Part shown: in pieces, positions 1 through 8,760 of the stretch
How positions within the stretch are numbered: position 1 is the stretch's first letter
Layout of the letters: every line of letters begins with the position of its first letter
NCBI RefSeq assembly: GCF_007786445.1
Contig: NZ_VNJI01000035.1
Span: forward strand, 16,628 to 80,627
Direction: 5' to 3'
DNA length: 64,000 nt
Origin: Paenibacillus cremeus
GTDB lineage: Bacteria > Bacillota > Bacilli > Paenibacillales > NBRC-103111
Notes under the pieces: model-generated
Databases searched by the model: none
What the model saw: only the letters and a program-made list of their open reading frames with translations
Told to the model about the DNA's origin: nothing
Position numbers and translations under genes: made by a program

Positions 1-78
1 GATAATCGCGTTATGGCTAGTCTGCTATTGCAGGCTATCATATATATTCATCAAGTTTAACGAGGAGAGGGATAAGCA

Positions 79-1455
79 ATGGGGAAAAAGAAAGTTTCGG
101 CACTTGTTTTGGCAACCACGATGGTTTTGCTTTCCGCCTGTAACGTGAATATGGGCGGAGGCGACACGGCTTCAAAACCGGCGGATGCCGCATCCAAGCC
201 TGCGGGGAGTTCGTCTTCAGCTCCTCAAAAGGTCGTCTTTTGGCATGCGATGGGCGGATCGAACACCAAAGTGGTAGATCAAATGGTATCTGACTTCAAC
301 GCTTCTCAGAACAAAATCCAAGTAGAAGCCGTCTATCAGGGGTCATATGACGATCTGCTCAGTAAACTGAAAACTTCGATGGGGTCAAGCGACGGTCCTT
401 CCATCGTCCAAATGTACGAAATTGGCAGCCGCTTCATGATCGACTCGAAAACCATCACTCCTATGCAGAATTTTATTGATTCGGAGAAATGGGATGTATC
501 GCAGCTCGAACCGAATATAGCCGGTTACTATACGTTCGGAGGCAAGCTATATTCCATGCCTTTTAACACCTCCAACCCCATCCTATATTACAATAAAGAT
601 TTATTTAAAGCGGCGGGTCTAGATCCTGCAAAGCCTCCAAAGACATATGAGGAACTAAAAGCAGCGGCTGATGCGATTACCAAAACTGGCAAAGCCACAG
701 GCGCCAACTTTGCGATTTATGGATGGTTTATTGAGCAGTTTTTCGCCAACCAAGGCTCGGACTACGTCAATAACGGAAATGGCCGTACTTCGCAGGCCAC
801 CGAGTCGTTAGTGAATAATGAAGCTGGAGTCAAGACGCTGGCTTGGTGGAAGGATCTTATCGATACCAAGGCTGCTAACAATCTTGGACGCAAAACCGAT
901 GATTCCAAAAAAGCATTTTCTGCCGGTCAAGTGGGCATGATTCTCGAATCCACAGCTTCACTGAAAGGGCTTGTTGATAGCGCAGCAGGGAAGTTTGAGG
1001 TTGGTACTGGGTTTCTTCCGAAGCCGGCGGACGCGAAAGAGGGCGGCGTTGTCGTTGGCGGAGCCAGCCTGTGGATGATGAATAACAAACCGAATGAGGA
1101 GCAAAAAGCGGCTTGGGAGTTTATTAAATTTCTTACTTCACCGAAGGAGCAGGCGTATTGGCATATCAATACCGGATACTTCCCTATCACCAAAAAGGCA
1201 TATGATGAGGATAGTGTAAAGGATAATCTGAAAAAGTTCCCTCAGTTCCAGACGGCCATCGACCAGCTCCATCAAACCAAGCTGAACACGGCAACCCAAG
1301 GCGCCGTCATGGGTGTGTTCCCAGAAGCAAGACAAATCGTCGAAGGGGCTATCGAAGAGGTACTCAATAACAAAAAATCGCCGAAGGATGCCTTGGATGC
1401 GGCGGCAAAAGAGATCACCACGAAGATTCAACAATACAATAAAACCGTAAAGTGA
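79..1455 (+). CDS. Sugar ABC transporter substrate-binding lipoprotein (UgpB-like, family 1)
   Basis: Extracellular solute-binding protein that would capture a sugar or glycerol-phosphate-type ligand and deliver it to a membrane permease pair. The N-terminus is a lipoprotein signal peptide: KKK, a hydrophobic stretch and the lipobox LSAC with C21 as the lipidated residue, followed by an Ala/Ser/Pro-rich linker. The mature part starts with the family 1 pattern VVFWHAMGG and keeps the usual length (458 aa). The start is supported by a GAGGAGAGGG ribosome site 8-17 bases upstream. An intrinsic terminator follows directly and the next gene is an unrelated amino-acid importer, so the matching permeases must lie upstream of the window. 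The ligand cannot be told from sequence. Confidence 0.9.
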   Translation: MGKKKVSALVLATTMVLLSACNVNMGGGDTASKPADAASKPAGSSSSAPQKVVFWHAMGGSNTKVVDQMVSDFNASQNKIQVEAVYQGSYDDLLSKLKTSMGSSDGPSIVQMYEIGSRFMIDSKTITPMQNFIDSEKWDVSQLEPNIAGYYTFGGKLYSMPFNTSNPILYYNKDLFKAAGLDPAKPPKTYEELKAAADAITKTGKATGANFAIYGWFIEQFFANQGSDYVNNGNGRTSQATESLVNNEAGVKTLAWWKDLIDTKAANNLGRKTDDSKKAFSAGQVGMILESTASLKGLVDSAAGKFEVGTGFLPKPADAKEGGVVVGGASLWMMNNKPNEEQKAAWEFIKFLTSPKEQAYWHINTGYFPITKKAYDEDSVKDNLKKFPQFQTAIDQLHQTKLNTATQGAVMGVFPEARQIVEGAIEEVLNNKKSPKDALDAAAKEITTKIQQYNKTVK

Positions 1456-1473
1456 AAAGAAATAAGCTTTCAG

Positions 1474-1505
1474 GTACTCTGTACAAACAGGGTACTTTTT
1501 TATTT
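1474..1505 (+). terminator. Intrinsic terminator after the UgpB-like gene
   Basis: A 9-bp stem (GTACTCTGT with ACAGGGTAC, one G-T pair), a 4-base loop and a T-rich run. A near copy of this hairpin lies at 42806-42835. Confidence 0.8.
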
Positions 1506-1589
1506 ATTGTCCGGATGACTGACATCCTTAATATGAATGGCGAGAGATGAGAGGGCTGACCAATGCTCCGTACTGAAAAAAATTCAGCT

Positions 1590-1651
1590 TAAGCGTGTAG
1601 GATTTTATAGGATTCGGTAGGTAGCGTTTACAATTTACACTAAGCGTTAGG
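1590..1651 (+). promoter_or_regulatory. Repeated motif upstream of the amino-acid ABC operon
   Basis: The 190-base gap before glnQ holds two related elements, TAAGCGTGTAGGA at 1590 and TAAGCGTTAGGAA at 1641, 51 bases apart (about five helical turns), plus TAGGATT repeated at 1598 and 1608. They could be operator sites for the GlnL-type regulator encoded at 6206. This is inference from the repeats alone; no clear sigma-A promoter was recognised. Confidence 0.3.
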
Positions 1652-1698
1652 AACACTCACACTTAAGAACCGCATAGCAGAGGAAGGGGGGAGGTTCC

Positions 1699-2427
1699 GT
1701 GATCTCGTTTCAGCAAGTGGATAAGCATTACGGGGATTTTCATGTATTGAAGCAGATTGATCTTCAAATAAACCCGGGTGAAGTGGTCGTTATTATCGGT
1801 CCTTCCGGATCGGGCAAAAGCACGCTTCTGCGCTGTATTAACCGTCTGGAGACGATCTCCGGCGGAGAGCTGACCGTTAACGAAGTGGCGGTAAACGACA
1901 AGAAGACTGATATCAACAAGCTTCGGCGCAATATCGGTATGGTATTCCAGCATTTTAACCTATACCCTCATAAGAAGGTCATCGACAACATTACACTCGC
2001 TCCGATGAAGGTTTTAGGCATCTCTAAGCAGGAAGCCGAGCAAACGGCGAATTATTACTTGGAGAAGGTGGGAATCGCCGATAAAGCGGAAAGCTATCCC
2101 TCTCATCTGTCCGGCGGACAGCAGCAGCGGGTAGCGATTGCCAGAGGGCTTGCGATGAAGCCTCAAATCATGCTGTTCGATGAACCGACATCGGCTCTGG
2201 ATCCGGAAATGGTCGGCGAAGTGCTGGATGTCATGAAGGCACTGGCTCATGAAGGGATGACCATGGTGGTCGTAACCCACGAGATGGGCTTCGCCCGGGA
2301 AGTGGCGGACCGTGTTGTTTTTATGGATAAAGGTCAGATTCTTGAGGTTGCTACTCCGGAGGAGTTCTTCTCGAGTCCCAGGGAAGAGAGAGCGCGGCTG
2401 TTCCTTCATCGGGTACTAAACCATTAA
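1699..2427 (+). CDS. glnQ: Amino-acid (glutamine-type) ABC transporter ATP-binding protein
   Basis: Cytoplasmic ATPase that energises the polar amino-acid importer encoded by the next three genes. All nucleotide-binding motifs are present: Walker [10 protein letters not shown] at residues 34-42, Q-loop VFQHFNLYP, signature LSGGQQQR, Walker [15 protein letters not shown] and the switch histidine in VVTHEMGFA. The 242-aa length is typical of GlnQ/HisP proteins. It starts with GTG behind a GGAAGGGGGGAGG ribosome site. It is the first gene of glnQ-glnH-permease-permease, and the GlnK/GlnL-like pair downstream supports glutamine or glutamate as substrate, although specificity is set by the binding protein. 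Confidence 0.93.
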   Translation: MISFQQVDKHYGDFHVLKQIDLQINPGEVVVIIGPSGSGKSTLLRCINRLETISGGELTVNEVAVNDKKTDINKLRRNIGMVFQHFNLYPHKKVIDNITLAPMKVLGISKQEAEQTANYYLEKVGIADKAESYPSHLSGGQQQRVAIARGLAMKPQIMLFDEPTSALDPEMVGEVLDVMKALAHEGMTMVVVTHEMGFAREVADRVVFMDKGQILEVATPEEFFSSPREERARLFLHRVLNH

Positions 2428-2465
2428 AAAAAATAAGCTCATAAGCGAAAGGGGATCAATTCAAC

Positions 2466-3320
2466 ATGAAAATGAAAAAATGGATGACTTACGTTGCTGT
2501 GCCTTTCTTATTATCTACAGTAGTACTCGCGGGCTGTGGAACGAAAAATAATGACGGCGGTGCTCAATCGGCCGGAGGCGGAAGCAAGCCTGCTGCATCG
2601 GCTTCGGTGCTTGACGACATCAAGAAACGCGGCAAGCTGGTAGTCGGCGTAAAATACGATACGAAGCTTTTCGGTCTGAAGGATCCGGCCAGCGGCAAGG
2701 TGGAGGGCTTTGACGTCGATATCGCCAAGGCGCTTGCAAAGCAAATCGTCGGCGATGAGAATAAGATCGAGCTGAAGGAGGTCACTTCCAAGACGCGGAT
2801 TCCTATGCTCGACAACAAAGAGATCGATATGATTATCGCTACGATGACGGTCAACGAAGAGCGTAAGAAGCAGGTAGACTTCTCCGACATTTACTTTAAG
2901 GCCGGGCAATCGCTGCTGGTGAAGAAGGGAAGCCCGATCAAGAGCATTAACGATGTGAAAAAGGGCACGAAGGTGCTTGCGGTCAAAGGCTCGACTTCGG
3001 TGGATAACATCAAGAAGAAGGCGCCGGATGCGACGGTGCTGGAGTTCGATAACTACCAGGACGCCTTCAGCGCGCTGAAAGCTGGTCAAGGCGACACGCT
3101 GACGACGGACAACGCCATCCTCTACGGAATGGCTGTTCAAGATCCGAACTATGAGGTTGTAAACGAGGCGCCCTTCACGGATGAGCCCTACGGTATTGCC
3201 ATCAAGAAAGGCGAAACCGCACTCCTCACTGCGGTCAACGACGGCCTGAAGCAGCTGCAATCAAGCGGCGAATACAACAAGATCTATGAAAAGTGGATTG
3301 GCAAAGCGCCAACCAAGTAA
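2466..3320 (+). CDS. glnH: Amino-acid ABC transporter substrate-binding lipoprotein (GlnH-like)
   Basis: Family 3 solute-binding protein that captures a polar amino acid outside the membrane. It has a lipoprotein signal with lipobox LAGC (C24), then a Gly/Ser/Ala linker and the family 3 core: a start of KKRGKLVVGVKYD, the segment GKVEGFDVDIAKALA, and MTVNEERKKQVDFSDIYF. The length (284 aa) is normal. An AAAGGGG ribosome site precedes the ATG. It follows glnQ by 38 bases. A perfect 10-bp hairpin directly downstream (3371-3394) probably raises its expression relative to the permeases. Glutamine or glutamate is the likely ligand by context. Confidence 0.9.
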   Translation: MKMKKWMTYVAVPFLLSTVVLAGCGTKNNDGGAQSAGGGSKPAASASVLDDIKKRGKLVVGVKYDTKLFGLKDPASGKVEGFDVDIAKALAKQIVGDENKIELKEVTSKTRIPMLDNKEIDMIIATMTVNEERKKQVDFSDIYFKAGQSLLVKKGSPIKSINDVKKGTKVLAVKGSTSVDNIKKKAPDATVLEFDNYQDAFSALKAGQGDTLTTDNAILYGMAVQDPNYEVVNEAPFTDEPYGIAIKKGETALLTAVNDGLKQLQSSGEYNKIYEKWIGKAPTK

Positions 3321-3370
3321 TGAAGAAAAGCGTATATCGAAATCTTTTAGACTTTCTGTAACGTTCAAGT

Positions 3371-3394
3371 GATGGGTGGCCTCCGCCACCCATC
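3371..3394 (+). terminator. Intercistronic hairpin between glnH and the first permease gene
   Basis: A perfect 10-bp stem (GATGGGTGGC with GCCACCCATC) and a 4-base loop, followed only by TTCT. It lies inside the operon, so it more likely acts as a leaky terminator or as mRNA 3'-end protection that keeps the binding-protein message abundant. Confidence 0.6.
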
Positions 3395-3424
3395 TTCTGT
3401 ATCTAAGCTATAAGGGGGATCAGG

Positions 3425-4078
3425 ATGCCGGACATTACGATTTTTACCGACAATTTCGACACGTATATGAAAGGCTTCGGCAATACGATATTATCCAGCG
3501 CCATTGCCCTCATCGGAAGCTTCGTTCTCGGTACATTGATTGCTGTCTTGCGCATTACGAAGGTTAAAGCGCTCCAATGGATCGGAACCGCTTATGTAGA
3601 ATTTTTACGGAACATTCCCATTTTGCTGGTTGTATTCGTTTTCTTCTACGGACTTCCGTCCATCGGGGTGACCTGGAGCGGATTCGTATGCGGTACGATC
3701 GGTTTGACGGTATATACCGCCTCATTCGTAGCTGAGGCCATCCGGGCGGGAATTATGGCTGTGCCGAAGGGCCAGACGGAGGCAGCTAGAGCTTCAGGTT
3801 TAAACTACATGCAGACCATGTGGCATGTCATTCTTCCGCAGGCGATCAAAATCGTCATTCCGCCTTTAAGCAACCAGTTCATCAATTTGGTGAAAAATTC
3901 GTCCGTCCTCGGGGTATTTGCCGGGTTTGATTTAATGTACTACGGCGATGCGGTAGCCAGCAAAACCTATGCTACGTTCGATACTTACATTTTCGTAGCC
4001 TTGCTTTATTTGGTGCTGACCCTCCCGCTCAGCTTTATGTCGTTCCGATTGGAGCGCAGGCTGGCGAAAAACGGATAA
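3425..4078 (+). CDS. Amino-acid ABC transporter permease (GlnM/GlnP type)
   Basis: Inner-membrane permease of the His/Glu/Gln family. About five hydrophobic segments are visible, and the EAA loop reads PKGQTEAARASGLNYMQTMWHVILPQAIK around residues 118-146, the site that contacts GlnQ. The family-typical segment FLRNIPILLVVFVFFYGLP precedes it. The length is 217 aa. It lies behind GGGGGATCAGG and is followed after 47 bases by a second permease, with which it presumably forms a heterodimer. Confidence 0.9.
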   Translation: MPDITIFTDNFDTYMKGFGNTILSSAIALIGSFVLGTLIAVLRITKVKALQWIGTAYVEFLRNIPILLVVFVFFYGLPSIGVTWSGFVCGTIGLTVYTASFVAEAIRAGIMAVPKGQTEAARASGLNYMQTMWHVILPQAIKIVIPPLSNQFINLVKNSSVLGVFAGFDLMYYGDAVASKTYATFDTYIFVALLYLVLTLPLSFMSFRLERRLAKNG

Positions 4079-4125
4079 GCACGCGGACGAGGCATGTTTG
4101 CTGAGTCTTACTTCAAGGAGGAGCC

Positions 4126-4776
4126 ATGGATATTACGAATGCATTATCGCCTCATAACCTAAGCTTTATTTTGGAAGGCTTCGGGGTTACATTGAGGGTT
4201 GCTTTCTTTGCCATCATTTTCAGTTTTTTCATCGGTTGTTTAGTAGGGACGCTTCGGTATACGAAAATACCGGTTGTGTCGCCCGCTCTCGGTATCCTTG
4301 TCGAGCTGATCCGCAACCTGCCGCTGCTGCTGCTCATTTTTTTCACGCGCTTTGCGCTACCGGAGGTGGGCATCAAGCTGGGGGTGGAGTATTCGGCCAT
4401 CGTGGCTTTAACGGTATTCGAGGGGGCCATGATTTCGGAGATCGTCCGCAGCGGGCTGAACTCGATCCACAAGGGGCAGATTGAAGCCGCACGGTCATCC
4501 GGCCTGAGCTATGTTCAAACCTTATGGCACATCGTGCTCCCGCAAGGGCTGCGACGGATGGTGCCGCCGATGGTCAGCCAGTTCATCTCCTTGCTGAAAG
4601 ATACCTCTCTCGCCATTGTGATCTCCCTCCCGGAGCTGATGCATCAAGCAAAGATCGTCATCGGTCAAAGCTACAGCTTCGTTGTTCCGGTGCTTGCCGT
4701 AACGGCGATTCTATACTTTGCGATCAATTATGCCCTTTCCCTTGTGGCTCGCCGATTGGAGAATAAGTGGGTGTGA
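4126..4776 (+). CDS. Amino-acid ABC transporter permease, second subunit
   Basis: Paralogue of the preceding gene (216 aa) with the same architecture: an N-terminal membrane segment, LIRNLPLLLLIFFTRFALPE in the core, and the EAA loop HKGQIEAARSSGLSYVQTLWH followed by ILPQG-type residues. AAGGAGGAGCC lies directly before the ATG. It is the last transporter gene of the operon and a terminator follows at 4809. Two adjacent permease genes with a single ATPase fit the B. subtilis glnQHMP arrangement. Confidence 0.9.
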   Translation: MDITNALSPHNLSFILEGFGVTLRVAFFAIIFSFFIGCLVGTLRYTKIPVVSPALGILVELIRNLPLLLLIFFTRFALPEVGIKLGVEYSAIVALTVFEGAMISEIVRSGLNSIHKGQIEAARSSGLSYVQTLWHIVLPQGLRRMVPPMVSQFISLLKDTSLAIVISLPELMHQAKIVIGQSYSFVVPVLAVTAILYFAINYALSLVARRLENKWV

Positions 4777-4808
4777 GAGCAGCGGACGCTGAAGCACCTC
4801 ATCAAGTT

Positions 4809-4845
4809 GCTGGCCTTGGATTACTGCGGGGCCGGCTTCTTTTGT
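4809..4845 (+). terminator. Terminator of the amino-acid ABC operon
   Basis: GCTGGCC pairs with GGCCGGC (one G-T pair) across a 14-base loop, followed by TTCTTTTGTTG. A TATAAT at 4848-4853 just behind it could serve the next gene. Confidence 0.6.
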
Positions 4846-4908
4846 TGTATAATAGGCTTCTAAACTCGAAATTCGTTTGCGTAAGCTTGTAGTAGGATGG
4901 TGGCTCGT

Positions 4909-6228
4909 ATGGAATGGCTTCACAATCGGTTCAAAAGCGATGAATTGCAGATCGTTCTGGTGGCGCTGGCAGTGGCGATTGCCGGGGAATTCAAAATCAC
5001 TCCGTTTAGCGGGCAAATGTTTCGCGTAGGTCTGGGCAGCAGCGCTTTTTTATTGTTTATCTTATTCATGCGCCGGCAGCTGATTATGAAGATGGGCATT
5101 GTGGTTGGGGTGACGGTGCTGCTTTTTCGGATTACGGGAGATATGATTGCGGGGAGTGATCCTACCTTCTTGGAAAGCCTCCGTACACACTTTTCGGCCA
5201 TGCTGTATTACATCGTGTTTGCTATCGGTATGCGCTTGATCCAGCATCGGCTGGATGACATGCATCCGCTTATCGTCGGTCTATGTGTCACGGCAACCGA
5301 TTTCGCGTCGAATGCGACAGAGCTGCTCGTTCGCAGTATGATTTTCCACTGGGGGTCCATCCCGTCCGATCAGTGGCTCTTGATTGCTATCGTTGCCGTG
5401 GTGCGCAGCTTTTTCACGGTTGGGCTGTACAGCAGCATGATGGTTCGGCAGATGAGAATTCTCCATGCGGAGCAGCAGAAGCGGATGGAGCAGATGCTGA
5501 ATGTCGGCAGCGGACTGTATGGTGAAGTGTTCTATTTGCGAAAATCGATGAATGCGATCGAGCAAATCACAGCGAGCAGCTACGAGCTGTATGGACGGTT
5601 GCAGCAGGCTGGCGATAAGCAAATTAGCCGGTCCATGCTGGAGATTACGCAGCAGATCCATGAGGTGAAGAAAGATTCGCAGCGGATTTTGGCGGGGCTT
5701 CTGAAGCTGTCGAACCGGGAAACCTCTCCGGAGATGGCGCTAGGTGAGATTATCGATTTTGTCGTGAAATCTAATCAGGAATATGCGGCCATGCTGAACA
5801 AGAACGTGGGGTTCACGCTCGAGAAGGCGGCCGGATATTCGACGACACAATCGATTCCTTTGCTGACGGTATTGAACAATCTCGTATCCAATGCCGTTGA
5901 AGCGGTCCAGTCGAGGGGCCGAATTACGATCCGTGTCTGGGAGCGTCAGGCGAATACGCTATTCTCCGTATCGGATAATGGAGCAGGGATTCAGGAGCAG
6001 GATCGGGAGCTTGTATTTAAGCCGGGGTTTACAACGAAATTCAACCAGGACGGGATCGCGGCAACGGGGATCGGACTGTCCCACGTAAGCGATATTGTCC
6101 AATCCTTTGGCGGCAGCATATGCCTAGATCTGGAGGAGCTGGCGACGGAAACGACTTTTGTCGTAACTATCCCTACTGCGGCGTTGAAGAAAGGGGAGAT
6201 GACTTGTGCTGACTTACTGTATAGTTGA
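4909..6228 (+). CDS. glnK: Sensor histidine kinase, GlnK-like
   Basis: Membrane sensor kinase. The first 170 or so residues hold about five or six hydrophobic helices without a large extracellular loop. A helical dimerisation region follows, then an HATPase domain with N-box NNLVSNAVEAV, G1 box DNGAGI and G2 box GIGLSHV. The phosphoacceptor region is not of the classic HisKA type, which fits the Spo0B/GlnK-like kinases. The ATG at 4909 is preferred because AGGATGGTGG lies 6-15 bases upstream; an in-frame ATG at 4897 is the alternative. The gene overlaps the response regulator by 23 bases, so they are probably co-translated. Position behind the glutamine-type ABC operon points to glutamine sensing. 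Confidence 0.83.
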   Translation: MEWLHNRFKSDELQIVLVALAVAIAGEFKITPFSGQMFRVGLGSSAFLLFILFMRRQLIMKMGIVVGVTVLLFRITGDMIAGSDPTFLESLRTHFSAMLYYIVFAIGMRLIQHRLDDMHPLIVGLCVTATDFASNATELLVRSMIFHWGSIPSDQWLLIAIVAVVRSFFTVGLYSSMMVRQMRILHAEQQKRMEQMLNVGSGLYGEVFYLRKSMNAIEQITASSYELYGRLQQAGDKQISRSMLEITQQIHEVKKDSQRILAGLLKLSNRETSPEMALGEIIDFVVKSNQEYAAMLNKNVGFTLEKAAGYSTTQSIPLLTVLNNLVSNAVEAVQSRGRITIRVWERQANTLFSVSDNGAGIQEQDRELVFKPGFTTKFNQDGIAATGIGLSHVSDIVQSFGGSICLDLEELATETTFVVTIPTAALKKGEMTCADLLYS

Positions 6229-7105
6229 CGATGATGCGGTAAGTCGCCGCATGCTCCAGTCGATTATCGAGCAAAGCGAGCTGGGCGAGGTGGTCGGCAT
6301 GGCCGGAGGCGGAGTGGAGGGAAAGGAACGCATACTCGAGCTATCACCGGATGTGGTGCTGGTCGATCTGCTGATGCCAGACCAGGATGGCATCGAAACC
6401 ATTCTCCAGCTGAAGCAGGAGGGCTTCCAGGGGAAGTTTGTGATGATTTCGCAGATTGAAAATAAAGAAATGATCGGCAAGGCTTACCGGGCCGGCATTG
6501 AATTTTACATCCACAAGCCGATTAACCGAATCGAGGTGGAAGCGGTCCTTGGCAAGGTGGTCGAGCAGTGGAAAATCACCCGCTACTTATCCGAAATCAA
6601 GCAGTCGCTTGCCAAGCTGGATTCGCTTCATCCGGAGCCTGTTGCTAGCCGCAGGAAGGAAGGCGCTCGCGAAATTATGCAGCACATCTTGATGGACATG
6701 GGAGTTATTAGTGAGAGTGGAAGCCGGGATATGACCGAAATTATCGAATTTTTAATCCACCATCATAAATCGGAGACGCTCCCGCCGCTCAAGGAGCTGT
6801 ATGAAGTGGCGGCCAAAGCGCATAAGCCCGTGGGAAGCGATATGGACAAAGAAGGAAAGGCCGTGGAGCAGCGGATTCGAAGGACGGTCTACGCCGCCTT
6901 GACGAATCTAGCCAATATCGGTCTTACGGATTATAGCAATCCAAAGTTCGAGCACTACGCTCCGCTCTATTTTGACTTTCAAGATGTCCGACTGGCGATG
7001 AGGGACATGGATGATGAACGTACGCTGGAAAAAAGAAAGGTCAACATTAAAAAGTTCCTGCAAGTTTTTTATTTGGAAACGTTGAATAAGTTGAGAGAAG
7101 CATAA
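6206..7105 (+). CDS. glnL: Response regulator of the GlnL (YcbB) family
   Basis: Cytoplasmic response regulator. The receiver domain (about residues 1-120) has the acidic patch VDDD at 7-10, the phospho-acceptor D54 in VLVDLLMPDQDG and the conserved lysine in YIHKPI. The remaining 170 residues are not a standard winged helix or AraC domain; segments such as VEQRIRRTVYAALTNLANIG and the C-terminal KVNIKKFLQVFYLE match what is known of the YcbB domain of GlnL. It starts with GTG behind AAGGGGAG and overlaps the kinase gene. By family knowledge GlnL activates glutamine-use genes; here the adjacent transport operon is the obvious target (inference). Confidence 0.85.
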   Translation: MLTYCIVDDDAVSRRMLQSIIEQSELGEVVGMAGGGVEGKERILELSPDVVLVDLLMPDQDGIETILQLKQEGFQGKFVMISQIENKEMIGKAYRAGIEFYIHKPINRIEVEAVLGKVVEQWKITRYLSEIKQSLAKLDSLHPEPVASRRKEGAREIMQHILMDMGVISESGSRDMTEIIEFLIHHHKSETLPPLKELYEVAAKAHKPVGSDMDKEGKAVEQRIRRTVYAALTNLANIGLTDYSNPKFEHYAPLYFDFQDVRLAMRDMDDERTLEKRKVNIKKFLQVFYLETLNKLREA

Positions 7106-7111
7106 TCAAGG

Positions 7112-7137
7112 CCGCTTTTGATCAAGCGGTTTTTTTT
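7112..7137 (+). terminator. Terminator after the GlnKL-like genes
   Basis: A 6-bp stem CCGCTT/AAGCGG with loop TTGATC and a run of eight T. Confidence 0.85.
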
Positions 7138-7210
7138 GTACGAAATTGGGGTGCACCTTCACCAAATGCAACATGGCCATCTAAATTTTTGAAAGGAGCC
7201 TTTCCCGCTC

Positions 7211-8446
7211 ATGGATCCTAAACGTAGACTGGTCATTATTATGGCTCTAATTACAGCCGTATCGTTATTTGGCGATTCTATGCTTTATGTTGCCCTGCCT
7301 ACCCATTGGAGCGAGGCAGGTCTAAGCTCATTTGTGCAAGTAGGGGTGTTATTATCCATTAATCGATTCGTCCGGCTGCCGTTAAACCCCATTATCGGAT
7401 GGGCTTACCGGAAAATCAGTTCCCGTACGGGTGTTTTTTTAGCAGTGTTCATTGCCGGCTCAACTACATTTTTGTACGGACATGTAACAAATTTTTACGA
7501 ATGGTGCCTAATTCGCGGCTTATGGGGGGTGGCCTGGTCGCTGCTTCGGTTAGGCTCTTATTTTATGATCTTAGATTTATCTACGGACGAAAACAGAGGA
7601 TATTATTTAGGAACGTACAACGGACTATACCGGATAGGGAGCCTTGTCGGAATGCTATCCGGCGGTTTTTTTGTCGACCTTTACGGGCTAAGAGGTGTAA
7701 CGGCGGTTTTCGGCATCTTGGCGTTTTTAGCTGCGCCACTAGTGCTGAGGTTTGTTCCTCATACCAGGCATGACATAATCATAGAGAAGAAAAGGGCGGA
7801 CAAAGGAACATTTTTGGGAAATCCTTATTTGCTATGGGTGCTGAGTTCAGTATTTTTAGTGGCTATGAGCCTTGAAGGTATTTTGACTTCAACCTTAAGC
7901 CGGCTAATAGAGATGCGCATGCCCAGGTCCATTGATTTGCTGGGTATCACTTTAGGCGCCGCAACACTTGCAGGCGTTTTGCAGGCGACAAGATGGGCGA
8001 TTGGCCCAGCACTATCGCCTTTCGTTGGGAAGCTTTCGGATGGACGATCCGGCCGGTATCCGTTATTAGCTTTAGGGCTCATCCTTATTTCCATATCTAT
8101 GGGCCTCACCCAATTATCAATATTTCCTTTCACTGCTTGGCTCTGTGTTTTGCTAGTGATTTTATTTATCTCGACCGCATTAACTACCCTTATGGACGCT
8201 TTAGCCTCTGACTTAGCTGCCGGAAAAGTAAGAGTAGCCGTCGCCACCGTATACGTAATCGTAGGTGACGTAGGTGCTGCTTGCGGCCCCATCTTAGCGT
8301 ATGCGGGTGAAAGCATATTTGGAATAAAGCTAACCTATTGGATATCATCTATTATTCTTTTGATTTTAGGCATTGTTTGGTCTGTTATGGCCTATTTGAA
8401 ATGGAAGAAGGAAAAACAGGTCGTTCAGACAAATCGGATTATCTAA
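7211..8446 (+). CDS. Major facilitator superfamily transporter
   Basis: Twelve-helix membrane protein of 411 aa. The MFS signature between helices 2 and 3 is recognisable (NRFVRLPLNPIIGWAYRKIS, with GWAYRKI in place of the usual G-x-LaDrxGrr), and the equivalent in the second half is ALSPFVGKLSDGRSGRYPLL. An AAAGGAGC ribosome site lies 12 bases before the ATG. It stands alone between a terminator and an IS remnant, so there is no operon context. The substrate is unknown; exporters of drugs or metabolites are frequent in this group, but nothing in the sequence decides. Confidence 0.82.
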   Translation: MDPKRRLVIIMALITAVSLFGDSMLYVALPTHWSEAGLSSFVQVGVLLSINRFVRLPLNPIIGWAYRKISSRTGVFLAVFIAGSTTFLYGHVTNFYEWCLIRGLWGVAWSLLRLGSYFMILDLSTDENRGYYLGTYNGLYRIGSLVGMLSGGFFVDLYGLRGVTAVFGILAFLAAPLVLRFVPHTRHDIIIEKKRADKGTFLGNPYLLWVLSSVFLVAMSLEGILTSTLSRLIEMRMPRSIDLLGITLGAATLAGVLQATRWAIGPALSPFVGKLSDGRSGRYPLLALGLILISISMGLTQLSIFPFTAWLCVLLVILFISTALTTLMDALASDLAAGKVRVAVATVYVIVGDVGAACGPILAYAGESIFGIKLTYWISSIILLILGIVWSVMAYLKWKKEKQVVQTNRII

Positions 8447-8610
8447 AGATTATCTAAGCACTTCAAGGCTTTAATCAAAGGTAGGGAAATGGGTTGTAAG
8501 GGCAAACTTATATAGATAAATTTGACTTTTGGCATTATATTGGTTCATTTCGTGAATATACAATTAATTGTGTTTGTTAGTTAGTATTCGAATAAAGGCC
8601 AACCCCAAAA

Positions 8611-8729
8611 TGAAGCGCCCCCCGCCAAGTAGACAGTGGAATAAATTAAATTGATTAAGCTGCATTAGCTCGAGCTTCCATCGGGCTAAGGCTGCTTAAT
8701 TTCTTCTGCAACCGTTCGTAGTTGTTGTG
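8611..8729 (-). mobile_element. Remnant of an IS3-family insertion sequence (right end and end of transposase orfB)
   Basis: On the minus strand, 8729-8655 encodes HNNYERLQKKLSSLSPMEAR followed by ANAA and a stop. This is the typical C-terminus of IS3/IS150-group OrfB transposases (pattern YN..R.q..L..lsP..yR). Below the stop, TGAAGCGCCCCC... GTAGACAGT at 8611-8637 looks like the terminal inverted repeat. The rest of the element is missing: upstream of the fragment the sequence changes at once to a hairpin. It is a decayed copy and cannot move on its own. Confidence 0.72.
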
Positions 8730-8732
8730 GAG

Positions 8733-8760
8733 GGCTCGGGGGGACTCCCCAAGCCTTTTT
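8733..8760 (+). terminator. Terminator-like hairpin beside the IS remnant
   Basis: GGCTCGGGG pairs with CCCCAAGCC (one G-T pair) around a 5-base loop and is followed by TTTTT. It would end plus-strand transcripts from the MFS gene about 290 bases downstream of its stop. Confidence 0.6.

Noticed and set aside
2511..3260. Long antisense frame (249 codons) opposite glnH
   Set aside because: The plus strand encodes a complete, recognisable GlnH protein with lipobox and ribosome site; the antisense product is Arg/His/Leu-rich without any known motif.
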